A DNA stretch of 40,218 nucleotides from a virus. Below the pieces are notes generated by a model. It did not search any database, was not told the origin of the DNA, and was given only the letters and a program-made list of their open reading frames with translations. The stretch spans positions 1 through 40,218 of IMG/VR virus record IMGVR_UViG_3300025809_000041. The stretch is one strand, 5' to 3'. Shown here piece after piece: positions 31,633 to 37,992 of this stretch (position 1 is its first letter; each line of letters begins with the position of its first letter). Made by a program: the position numbers and the translations under genes.

Positions 31633-31893
31633 TCAGTAGGCCTCCACATAGACGATTGTGGACGGCTTCAGGAATATCTCCCGGCCAATATCCTCGCTGT
31701 CGGTGCAGGAGTAATTGGCAGGCCCAAAGAAGTCTTTGCGATTGTAATGGTTGCGGATGTATTCAGTAGAGGCCGAAGGTTTACGTTTAAAATATCCACC
31801 CTCTTTAACTTTTCTCAGTTCGACTTTTTTAGTATATCCACCAAAGATATCAGCGGCCATTTCATTTAGTAAATTGAGGTTTGGTTTTGTCAT
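31633..31893 (-). CDS. Hypothetical protein
   Basis: An 86-aa, Lys/Tyr-rich basic protein starting at ATG 31893 with the shared GGAG leader. The first half is helical (PNLNLLNEMAADIFGGYTKKVEL), then it has aromatic residues and a small Cys-containing stretch. An upstream ATG at 31908 adds only leader residues (METNQ). Its transcript would be preceded by a 150-base AT-rich gap. Function unknown. Confidence 0.7.
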   Translation of the reverse strand: MTKPNLNLLNEMAADIFGGYTKKVELRKVKEGGYFKRKPSASTEYIRNHYNRKDFFGPANYSCTDSEDIGREIFLKPSTIVYVEAY

Positions 31894-31895
31894 TT

Positions 31896-31919
31896 GATTG
31901 GTCTCCATTGGTTGGTTGG
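31896..31919 (-). promoter_or_regulatory. Shared leader element, copy C
   Basis: Minus strand CCAACCAACC then AATGGAGACCAATC, ending 2 bases before the ATG. Same layout as copies A and D. Confidence 0.7.
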
Positions 31920-32126
31920 CATTTAGGCACACGGCCTGTGACCCCACACTATAGACTGTGGCGCAATTTAACAACTAATAAAGTGACAAATACAGTTTTA
32001 GCTAAATTACCTAAAAGCGCCTGAGAGCGCCACTGAGTGCGTTAACAGGTTCTGCCATATCTCAGATCAAAAAAGATCGTTTCGGCAATGTACGGCGATT
32101 TTGCTATTTTTGGGGTGATCTAAGAC

Positions 32127-32153
32127 AAAAAAAGACCCCAGCATTTGCCGGGG
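32127..32153 (-). terminator. Intrinsic terminator downstream of the 125-aa gene
   Basis: On the minus strand a 7-bp stem CCCCGGC / GCTGGGG (one G-U pair, loop AAAT) is followed, one base past the stem's GTC, by seven Ts (32127-32133). It separates the 32179-33962 genes from the downstream unit. The ~230-base stretch 31894-32126 otherwise has no gene. Confidence 0.75.
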
Positions 32154-32178
32154 CCAGTTGGGAGAAATTAGTGTCTAA

Positions 32179-32556
32179 TCAGCGGCTGTAAAATTCAGCC
32201 TCAGCCGCTGTTTCAATTCGATCATGGATGGCTACACCTCCAGATGTGTGAGACCCTGACGCAATAGGATGCAGCATAGTTCTTAGCAATTGACCGAACC
32301 GACTGTCAGAAGATCGAGCCAGATTACCTCCAAACATAGTTCCCGTGCGAGGCTGACCCTCGTCATCGAGCGGCACAATTTTGACACTGTTAGGCACATT
32401 GCCGGGAACCAACATAACTGCCGGGACATCCGCAGATGGCTCGAATGGACCTTCGGCATTTACCAAGCACAAGCTGGTGGCGTAGGATGAGACCCCGCCA
32501 TTTGTGCAGTCATAACCATCCAAAAACGGGCGATAAACTTGTATATGCAAACCCAT
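32179..32556 (-). CDS. Conserved hypothetical protein of phages and plasmids
   Basis: A 125-aa protein beginning MGLHIQVYRPFLDGYDCTNGG, with Gly/Pro-rich beta strands (MLVPGNVPNSVKIVPLDDEG). A similar N-terminus is familiar from phage and plasmid proteins encoded next to DUF932, but I cannot name the function. TAATG overlap with the DUF932 gene, and GGAGG SD before ATG 32556. The in-frame extension to 32592 is rejected. Confidence 0.75.
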   Translation of the reverse strand: MGLHIQVYRPFLDGYDCTNGGVSSYATSLCLVNAEGPFEPSADVPAVMLVPGNVPNSVKIVPLDDEGQPRTGTMFGGNLARSSDSRFGQLLRTMLHPIASGSHTSGGVAIHDRIETAAEAEFYSR

Positions 32557-33452
32557 TACGCTGCCTCCAAAAAACGGCTGTCGGACATCCACTTGTTGAC
32601 CTCAAGCTCTCGCGCCATCATCGATGTCGCCTTGGTCTCATTCTTGTTGGCTGTATTCCGCAGGTTGAACCCATTGCGGTCATCTGCATAGGTCGCATAA
32701 TTTGAGAACGCGCTGACTAAAGCAAACTTATTTGCACCGCGCACTTGGACCTCGTCCCGGTACAGTTTGAACATCTTATCGGCCTTGGTCTCGACATTCC
32801 GGCGCTTGGCCTCTGGGTCGGGCTTGGAAGTGTTCAACATACTATCCAACAGACGCTTCACTGTATTGTCCGCCAGCGCAGTCTGAGCAAATTGCTGGAG
32901 CTGTTCTGACTGTAGATAGAAGTCATTCTTTGACTGACGCAGTTGCTTGATGAATGCCTCGACAGAAAACTGTGAGGTATTCCGCCGCCGGACTGTAGAG
33001 TATTCGCCCGACACTTGGCCGTTTAAGCAAAAGAAATCGATATTGCCGAACAGTGTAGTATTTGATCCAGAGCCACCATCTATAGAGTGCAGCGCGATAA
33101 TCCGCTGGGCCAATTTCGTTGTGTGGCCGTTGGTGGTGACGATCTCGCTGGATACCGAAGGAAGCTGAACATCCATCATGGCAAATGCATTGGACCTGCC
33201 ATTCTTGTAACTGATCTTTGCACCTTCGATGTCTTCGGCTGTCAGGTTCTCTTGCACCTGACTGAATACACCCTCGAAAAAGTCACGATGGGAAGCACAG
33301 GTGAACGTGTCACCTACATGGCCGATCACTTCGCCTGTCACTTCGTTGATGACAAATTTGTGCTTCGCCAAGCGCGAGGCCTCAAAGGTTGGGGTGAAGT
33401 CAATATTGGTTGGAAGTTCGAGGGCGTGATTAAAGTTTTGGAAGTCTAACAT
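32556..33452 (-). CDS. DUF932 (phage/plasmid-like) protein
   Basis: A 298-aa protein (start ATG 33452, with AAAGG SD). The pattern FVINEVTGEVIGHVGDTFTCASHRDFFE, a central SNTTLFGNIDFFCLNGQVSG and a C-terminal RNGFNLRNTANKNET fit the DUF932 family, which is frequent in phages and plasmids and has no settled biochemical role. Dense with beta strands. It is the largest gene of the module and carries a variant of the shared leader. The longer form to 33473 adds MIVKGSQ and has no SD. Confidence 0.85.
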   Translation of the reverse strand: MLDFQNFNHALELPTNIDFTPTFEASRLAKHKFVINEVTGEVIGHVGDTFTCASHRDFFEGVFSQVQENLTAEDIEGAKISYKNGRSNAFAMMDVQLPSVSSEIVTTNGHTTKLAQRIIALHSIDGGSGSNTTLFGNIDFFCLNGQVSGEYSTVRRRNTSQFSVEAFIKQLRQSKNDFYLQSEQLQQFAQTALADNTVKRLLDSMLNTSKPDPEAKRRNVETKADKMFKLYRDEVQVRGANKFALVSAFSNYATYADDRNGFNLRNTANKNETKATSMMARELEVNKWMSDSRFLEAA

Positions 33453-33474
33453 TTGTGATCCTTTCACGATCAAA

Positions 33475-33498
33475 GATTGGTCCTGTTGGTTGGTTGGC
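33475..33498 (-). promoter_or_regulatory. Shared leader element, copy B (variant)
   Basis: Minus strand CCAACCAACC followed by AACAGGACCAATC. The GGAG is replaced by CAGG, and the SD (AAAGG) comes ~20 bases later. It is 23 bases upstream of the start ATG. Confidence 0.55.
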
Positions 33499-33570
33499 TA
33501 AGTGAACAAAATTGTTAGGATATCGAGCCAGAGCGATCCGGCCCCATAACATATCAAGAACAGGCGCACC

Positions 33571-33780
33571 TCACGACACTGAGGCGATTAGACCGTCTTT
33601 CATGACGATCTGGCCAAACCATTCGCGTCCATGCCCGGTGATATGTGGGCGGTTGCAGACAGTCAGCTTTCCATTTGCCTGATACTGTGGACCAAACAGG
33701 CTGGTCTCTAAGTATTGTAGGCGCTGGCCAATATGCTCTTTGCAGTTCTTTTTGGTTGGGTAGTTTGCAATCAGTGTCAT
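33571..33780 (-). CDS. Hypothetical protein
   Basis: A 69-aa protein starting MTLIANYPTKKNCKEHIGQRL. The pattern with RPHITGHGREWFGQIVM suggests a small beta-rich fold (resemblance to other phage proteins recalled, no name). TAATG coupling to the preceding gene. Function unknown. Confidence 0.75.
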   Translation of the reverse strand: MTLIANYPTKKNCKEHIGQRLQYLETSLFGPQYQANGKLTVCNRPHITGHGREWFGQIVMKDGLIASVS

Positions 33781-33962
33781 TATGATTGCCCTCCCTTTTT
33801 TAGAACACGAATAAATTGCGGCAGGGACAGTTCGCCCATCTCGCGCTGTTCTTGAAGTGATTGGCTGAAGTATGTGGAAGCAAGCAGCGCATCGATGTCC
33901 GAGGGTGTTTTGCGGTTATGTGTGGCGGCTTCCATTGCTACCAGTTGGTTCATAGTGATCAT
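33780..33962 (-). CDS. Small hypothetical protein, first gene of the leftward early module
   Basis: 60 aa. The start is ATG 33962 with the shared GGAG leader; alternatives are 33977 (upstream) and 33953. Helical, with LASTYFSQSLQEQREMGEL. It is the first gene after the promoter at 34014-34042. Function unknown. Confidence 0.65.
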   Translation of the reverse strand: MITMNQLVAMEAATHNRKTPSDIDALLASTYFSQSLQEQREMGELSLPQFIRVLKKGGQS

Positions 33963-33964
33963 GT

Positions 33965-33986
33965 GATTGGTCTCCATTGGTTGGTT
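33965..33986 (-). promoter_or_regulatory. Shared leader element, copy A
   Basis: Minus strand CCAACCAATGGAGACCAATC, ending just before the ATG at 33962. Same layout as copies C and D but with a shorter CCAACC run. Confidence 0.7.
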
Positions 33987-33988
33987 TT

Positions 33989-34006
33989 AAAAAACGGCCA
34001 AAGCCG
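33989..34006 (-). terminator. Possible attenuator in the leftward early leader
   Basis: Minus strand CGGC-TTTG-GCCG (4-bp stem) followed by six Ts. It is between the promoter start (~34007) and the first gene. The short stem makes it weak, suitable for attenuation rather than complete termination. Confidence 0.4.
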
Positions 34007-34013
34007 CACTAGG

Positions 34014-34042
34014 TGTATATAGATGCCACTTACCAAAATCAA
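34014..34042 (-). promoter_or_regulatory. Leftward early promoter
   Basis: Minus strand TTGATT and TATACA, spacer 17 bases. It is divergent from the rightward early genes. Confidence 0.6.
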
Positions 34043-34188
34043 CTGCTAATATCAAACGTAATACCTGAGTAAAACCGTCAGAGATATTTTAATTAAGCGC
34101 AATTTTTCATATACGCAAGCCACCGCCCAACGTACCAGAAAGAACTTGTATTATATTAATGATACTATTATGCAGTGATGTATGGCGT

Positions 34189-34204
34189 GTTCGCGCGGGG
34201 AAAT
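34189..34204 (+). repeat. 16-base direct repeat, copy 1, upstream of the 67-aa gene
   Basis: GTTCGCGCGGGGAAAT. 15 of 16 bases match 34472-34487. It lies in the region between divergent early promoters. The first copy resembles part of type I-E CRISPR repeats by eye, but no array exists. Confidence 0.7.
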
Positions 34205-34257
34205 TTTCTTTTATCTCCCACTTAATGAAGCAAATAATTAAGAGATACGGAGATACA

Positions 34258-34461
34258 ATGACAACCACACTTAATATAAACACTAAGCAGGCACTAGAAA
34301 TTAGCGAAGCACTTTATGATGCTTTAACTTCAGCGGATAAGCTTAAAAAGGACTATGTCGTTGTATATATGCAAAAATCAAATGCGGCTGTGGCGATGCC
34401 ACATGAGACTGATGTATCGTTCGATAAGTGGGACATACTATTTAAGGTATCTGCTACCTGA
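34258..34461 (+). CDS. Small early protein (67 aa), flanked by direct repeats
   Basis: First rightward early gene. The start is ATG 34258 with AGATACGGAGATACA upstream (GGAG SD); upstream in-frame codons lack an SD. Peptide MTTTLNINTKQALEISEALYDAL... is mostly helical with a beta-like C-terminal half. It has no known motif. Early position, small size and its own terminator are typical of phage regulators, anti-defence or host-takeover proteins (inference only). Confidence 0.75.
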   Translation: MTTTLNINTKQALEISEALYDALTSADKLKKDYVVVYMQKSNAAVAMPHETDVSFDKWDILFKVSAT

Positions 34462-34471
34462 ATATACACCA

Positions 34472-34487
34472 GTTCGCGTGGGGAAAT
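34472..34487 (+). repeat. 16-base direct repeat, copy 2, downstream of the 67-aa gene
   Basis: GTTCGCGTGGGGAAAT, immediately before the terminator. With copy 1 it brackets the gene, 283 bases start to start. Confidence 0.7.
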
Positions 34488-34489
34488 CA

Positions 34490-34512
34490 GACTGCTTCGG
34501 CAGTCTTTTTTT
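34490..34512 (+). terminator. Intrinsic terminator with UUCG tetraloop
   Basis: GACTGC-TTCG-GCAGTC followed by seven Ts. A textbook stable hairpin. Confidence 0.9.
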
Positions 34513-34514
34513 AT

Positions 34515-34572
34515 GCCTGTTAACTTTTACTTGACCGCCTGTTAACTTTTTTGTTAAATGGCCCGGTTAACC
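34515..34572 (+). promoter_or_regulatory. Promoter with operator-like repeats for the integrase/ThyX operon
   Basis: TTGACC (34531) and TTAAAT (34554) are separated by 17 bases. The 14-base sequence GCCTGTTAACTTTT occurs at 34515-34528 and 34537-34550, exactly 22 bases (two helical turns) apart, one copy upstream of -35 and one inside the spacer. A third GTTAAC lies in the palindrome GGTTAACC (34565-34572) after the -10. This arrangement is expected of a repressor-controlled promoter, though no repressor gene is recognised in the window. Confidence 0.65.
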
Positions 34573-34592
34573 AATTAGCAAGGACCAATAAC

Positions 34593-34850
34593 ATGAATTT
34601 TGAATTAGGAAATTGCGTGGAGCCTACACGCAGCATAGCAGAAGTATCTAGCCCATCGGACGTTAAGGTGTGCTTCACTTTGGAAGAGATTAAAGCTCTG
34701 GCGCAGGACTACCATGCACAGAACTTTGAACACGGCGATGACCTTGTCTGCCAGACCACCCGCCACTTAGAATTCCGAAAGCGTGACGTAAACATAATGC
34801 TGAAGATACTCTACGCAATCGAACAGTATGAGGAGATGTCTAATGGCTAA
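34593..34850 (+). CDS. Small early protein upstream of the integrase
   Basis: 85 aa, starting at ATG 34593 with AAGGA 8 bases upstream. The longer TTG start at 34551 overlaps the -10 and is rejected. The first part is acidic (MNFELGNCVEPTRSIAEV), then a helix with LEEIKALAQDYHAQN and a C-terminal helix RKRDVNIMLKILYAIEQYEEM. It overlaps the integrase start by 8 bases and so may be translationally coupled. It could be an excisionase-like partner by position only. Confidence 0.7.
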   Translation: MNFELGNCVEPTRSIAEVSSPSDVKVCFTLEEIKALAQDYHAQNFEHGDDLVCQTTRHLEFRKRDVNIMLKILYAIEQYEEMSNG

Positions 34851-35970
34851 AGCTCCATACGTCAGACCTCGTATGAAAGGTAACACCCGCGTCTATGACA
34901 TCAGGCCCACCGAAGAACTGCTTAGAGCGTTCCCCGATCTTAAACGAGATACTTTTACTGACAGCGCCGAAGCTAACGCCCGTGGATATGAACTAAAACG
35001 TAAGTTTGAGGCGTGGAAGGCAGGCAATGTCGATGATGTATTTGTAGATAAGCGATCAGTCGAGTCTCTGACTGAATACTATAAAAAATCTATGAAGTTT
35101 CAGACTATATCTAGCCCATCTACCAAGCGGTCATACGATGACCATATCAGGCACGTTCTACCTGAACACGTTACTGGTAAACCGTTTGGTAAACTTCATG
35201 TGTTAGACGTTGACTACGAATATGCTAACGCCCTGTGGCTACACATAGCTAATAAGATTAGTACACACAAAGCTAACCACACCTTCAAGGTTCTAAAGAT
35301 CATTTGGAACGAAGCTCTCCGCGCAGGGAAGGTCAAGGCTAACCCGTTTGCATTGGTCAAGCTTCCTCAACTTCCTGTTCGTCGGGTCTTATGGGAATTA
35401 GATCAAATAGACGGGATGATTGAGTACTGTGACGAACAAGGTTTCCCTAGCATGGGTACTATGATCAGGATGTGCTTTGAGTTCTGTCAGCGGCCTGTTG
35501 ATGTACGCACTATGAAGTGGGCCAACATAGATGGGCTTACTGGTGTGTCTAATTTTGTTCAGCAAAAGACAGGCAAGCAGATGCGTATTAAGGTCACCAA
35601 TGCTGTACAAGATCGTCTGCACCTTCACGCCAAGCGTAATTCAGATGACTACATCTTCGCCAACGAAAATACTGGCAAGCCGTTCACGCAGGATAGATGC
35701 AACAAGATCTTCCGAAAGATGGCTGATGGCTACGGTCTACCTGAAGTCGCCTTAGAGGGACAATTCAACAAAGATGGCAGTCAAAAGTATTCGACGATCT
35801 GGATGTCTGACCTGCGGCGCACTGGAGCAACCCATGCAAGCCAATCAGGATGTACTGACAGACAGTTGATGTCCCTTACAGGCCACAAGAACCCTTCGAT
35901 GCTAGTAGTCTATGCAATCGAGGGCGAGACTGAAAGCACCGCAGCTAATACTAAAAGAGGATTACTATAA
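34843..35970 (+). CDS. Tyrosine recombinase/integrase
   Basis: A 375-aa phage integrase with an N-terminal arm domain, a SAM-like core-binding domain (about 70-170) and a catalytic domain. Catalytic residues: Arg217 (CQRPVDV), a Lys in QQKTGKQM (about 242), Arg325 (SDLRRTG; the usual His before DLR is Ser322), His348 (LTGHKN) and Tyr357 (LVVYAIEG). It catalyses integration at attP, which is 850 bases downstream (36822). The start is ATG 34843 with GAGGAG SD; GTG 34828 would overlap more. Its expression depends on the repeat-bearing promoter. Confidence 0.93.
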   Translation: MAKAPYVRPRMKGNTRVYDIRPTEELLRAFPDLKRDTFTDSAEANARGYELKRKFEAWKAGNVDDVFVDKRSVESLTEYYKKSMKFQTISSPSTKRSYDDHIRHVLPEHVTGKPFGKLHVLDVDYEYANALWLHIANKISTHKANHTFKVLKIIWNEALRAGKVKANPFALVKLPQLPVRRVLWELDQIDGMIEYCDEQGFPSMGTMIRMCFEFCQRPVDVRTMKWANIDGLTGVSNFVQQKTGKQMRIKVTNAVQDRLHLHAKRNSDDYIFANENTGKPFTQDRCNKIFRKMADGYGLPEVALEGQFNKDGSQKYSTIWMSDLRRTGATHASQSGCTDRQLMSLTGHKNPSMLVVYAIEGETESTAANTKRGLL

Positions 35971-36720
35971 ATGGGTATAGAACAATTAACTGTAGAGTAT
36001 GTGCGACACACTGGCGACGATCTATCAGTGGTAGATGCGGCGAGGGTAAGTTACGACAAGCAAAGTGTAGCTTTGGGCTACACAGGTTCATCTGATAGTA
36101 ATATGATACCCGTCATCCACGACAGTGATAAAAAACTTATTAAGTACTTAGCTGATCACCAACACTTTAGCCCCTTCAACCACGCATTTGTAACCTTCAG
36201 ATGCACGGCCCCTGTTTTCTGTATCGCCCAACTTCAGAAACATGAGTATATGCCATGGAATCAGGTCAGCCGCAGATATATTGACACCGACCCTGAGTTC
36301 TACACTCCAGACGAATGGCGTGGTAAACCTAAAAACTCAAAGCAAGGGTCCAGCGGTGCGGCAGAGTCCCAGTACTTTCCTAACCTTTACGCTAAAGAGA
36401 TACATGAAAAGTGCTTGGGTGATTACAGGAAAATGATTGCCCAAGGCGTTGCCGCAGAGCAAGCCCGTATGCTGCTTCCTCAGTCGATGTTAAGCTCTTG
36501 GGTATGGTCAGGTAGCCTGAAGGCCGTGAGCAAGATGTGTAAGCTTCGTTGCGCCCACGACACTCAATATGAGAGCCGGGTGGTAGCCAATAAGATCAGC
36601 GAATATATGGAAGAATTGTTCCCAGTATCGTGGGCCGCGCTAATGGGAAAAGAGTATCCTACCATCCGACAAATGACTGTCGAAGAACGCCAACGAGCTA
36701 AAGAGCGGGAGAATCAGTAA
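35971..36720 (+). CDS. thyX: Flavin-dependent thymidylate synthase
   Basis: A 249-aa ThyX. It converts dUMP to dTMP with methylenetetrahydrofolate, FAD and NADPH, supplying dTTP for phage replication. The motif region AQLQKHEYMPWNQVSRRY corresponds to the ThyX signature RHR-x7-S, here KHE-x7-S (Lys90-His91-Glu92 and Ser100). Downstream DYRKMIAQGVAAEQARMLLPQSM is also the family's dUMP/folate region. ATG directly follows the integrase stop, with GAGGA SD. Followed by a strong terminator. The RHR change is common in phage forms but worth noting. Confidence 0.92.
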   Translation: MGIEQLTVEYVRHTGDDLSVVDAARVSYDKQSVALGYTGSSDSNMIPVIHDSDKKLIKYLADHQHFSPFNHAFVTFRCTAPVFCIAQLQKHEYMPWNQVSRRYIDTDPEFYTPDEWRGKPKNSKQGSSGAAESQYFPNLYAKEIHEKCLGDYRKMIAQGVAAEQARMLLPQSMLSSWVWSGSLKAVSKMCKLRCAHDTQYESRVVANKISEYMEELFPVSWAALMGKEYPTIRQMTVEERQRAKERENQ

Positions 36721-36729
36721 GTTACCTTT

Positions 36730-36785
36730 GAAAAAATGGTAGAAATGGCAGACTGCCACTATGTATTCTGCCATGCCATTTTTTC
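36730..36785. terminator. Large bidirectional hairpin terminator
   Basis: GAAAAAATGG and ATGGCAGA on the left (36730-36752) pair with 36767-36785 (18 bp) with an internal loop of 5 against 1 bases and a 14-base apical loop. Runs of six As on the left and six Ts on the right make it work in either direction, though only rightward transcription is obvious. Confidence 0.75.
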
Positions 36786-36821
36786 TACATTACTTAGGTA
36801 AGTGACTGTTATATAAACAAA

Positions 36822-36860
36822 TGGCTCCGGCGGTAGGGATCGAACCTACGACCAATTGAG
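36822..36860 (-). other. attP core: 39-base identity to the 3' end of a tRNA-Asn gene
   Basis: On the minus strand the segment ends in GCCGGAGCCA (acceptor 3' strand, discriminator G and encoded CCA). It contains the complete T-arm GTAGG-TTCGATC-CCTAC and before it ATTGGTC, matching the end of the anticodon stem and variable loop of alphaproteobacterial tRNA-Asn. Upstream of the segment (beyond 36860) the tRNA shape breaks down, so this is not a whole tRNA. Integration here would regenerate the host tRNA. The type (Asn) is judged from the discriminator G and ATTGGTCGTAGG. Confidence 0.82.
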
Positions 36861-37034
36861 TGGTAGGAAGTATTGTATTTAAACGATAAATTAGCGATTA
36901 TTATAAATACCTACTAACTTTAAGTGGCGTGGTAAAACAATTACAAATGCATTTAATTAGGTGTTGACAGGTTTAGTAATCTGTATAAGCTGACGCTGTC
37001 CCTTTGGAGGGGCAGTATAACCAACGGCTAGTAA
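36861..37034. promoter_or_regulatory. Leader between attP and primase, possible weak promoter and hairpin
   Basis: AT-rich. Contains TTGACA at 36964 with TATAAG at 36984 (14-base spacer, too short for a normal promoter) and a 7-bp hairpin CTGTCCC / GGGGCAG (36996-37015) that encloses the only SD-like GGAGG, ~22 bases from the primase ATG. No ORF. Integrase arm sites could be here. Confidence 0.4.
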
Positions 37035-37802
37035 ATGACCTATCAAGAACAACTACAGATAATAAAAGATATACCTATCCAAGAAGGTGTTACAAAAGTA
37101 ATAACCTGCCCATTCTGCTATCAACCAAAGAAGTTAGCTCTATCAAAGATTGATGGTAAGTTAATGTGGAACTGTTACAGAGCCAGTTGCTCTGCCAAAG
37201 GAATTTACACAGGTAAACGTAACCTTCAGGCAGTCAAAAACTATCTAGCAAATGAAGTTAGCATGAAGACTGCTTTTAGAAAGCCTGTACCTTCGATGAC
37301 TACATCAGTCAGAAACCATCAACCAGCCATCGACTACCTAGAAAAGAACAACAGCCTAGAAGCATACGAAAGCGGTTTGGTAGATGTCCGATATGCTCCC
37401 GCCGAAGACAGGGTGTTATTCTGTAGCGCAGAAGGTGCAGTGGGTAGATCACTCAAATCATACGGACCTAAGTGGATTACATATGGATCACTTCCCGAAG
37501 GAATACACATTGGTAAAGGTGATACCGCAGTCTTAGTTGAGGATGCCCCTAGCGCCTGTAGTGTGAGTCGCATCGATGGCTTAGTTGGTGTGGCATTGCT
37601 TGGTACTAATGTTACCCCAGCAATTAAAAATTCTCTGCATTTGTATTCCACAAAATATTTAGTGCTTGACAAGGATGCATCTAAAAAGGCATTACAAATT
37701 AGTAGGGCGCTCGGAACTAAGCTATTAGTAAGACTCACAAGCGAGGATCTAAAGTGCCTATCAGTTAAGAAAATAACTAAGGTACTTAATTGTGATTATT
37801 AG
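37035..37802 (+). CDS. DNA primase (zinc-finger plus TOPRIM-like, T7 gp4 N-terminal type)
   Basis: A 255-aa protein. The zinc ribbon is Cys25/Cys28 (CPFC) and Cys47/Cys52 (NCYRASC). A TOPRIM-like core follows: VLVEDAPSACSV (about 165-176, acidic Glu/Asp) and YLVLDKDASKKA (about 208-219, DxD). It synthesises RNA primers for lagging-strand replication. The T7 gp4 helicase half is a separate gene here (38313). The start is ATG 37035; the SD is unclear. The C-terminal length (255 aa) fits a stand-alone primase. Confidence 0.85.
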   Translation: MTYQEQLQIIKDIPIQEGVTKVITCPFCYQPKKLALSKIDGKLMWNCYRASCSAKGIYTGKRNLQAVKNYLANEVSMKTAFRKPVPSMTTSVRNHQPAIDYLEKNNSLEAYESGLVDVRYAPAEDRVLFCSAEGAVGRSLKSYGPKWITYGSLPEGIHIGKGDTAVLVEDAPSACSVSRIDGLVGVALLGTNVTPAIKNSLHLYSTKYLVLDKDASKKALQISRALGTKLLVRLTSEDLKCLSVKKITKVLNCDY

Positions 37803-37992
37803 AACCAATAATATGTCAGGTGTTATCTATACCTGCGCTCAATATGGGGAGAAGCCATCAAGCTGGCAAAATCCTCATCAGGCTCCCCCTCAATAAACTG
37901 AAATAAAAATATGGGGGCGCAGTCAATCTGCTGCGTGAAAAAATATTCGTCTACGATACCAGTACAGACGTTAAAGCAAAGGGAATGGTACA
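37803..37992. other. Non-coding gap with nested stem-loops
   Basis: 190 bases between primase and the 68-aa gene. GGGGAG (37846-37851) pairs with CTCCCC (37883-37888), and inside it GCCA pairs with TGGC. CGCAG (37918-37922) pairs with CTGCG (37931-37935). A 27-aa ORF at 37813 lacks an SD and is not called. Could be a structured leader or small RNA. Low confidence. Confidence 0.35.

Noticed and set aside
34189-34487. CRISPR array
   Set aside because: Only two short repeat copies 283 bases apart with a gene between them. No spacers, leader or cas genes. Kept only as a direct repeat.
36822-36900. Complete tRNA gene
   Set aside because: Only the T-arm and acceptor 3' half are present. No matching anticodon stem, D-arm or 5' acceptor is found upstream on the minus strand, so it is an att core.
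36964-36989. Promoter TTGACA ... TATAAG before primase
   Set aside because: The spacing is only 14 bases, too short. Noted in the leader entry but not claimed.
37813-37896. 27-aa plus-strand ORF in the gap after primase
   Set aside because: No SD, very short, overlaps the predicted stem-loop.
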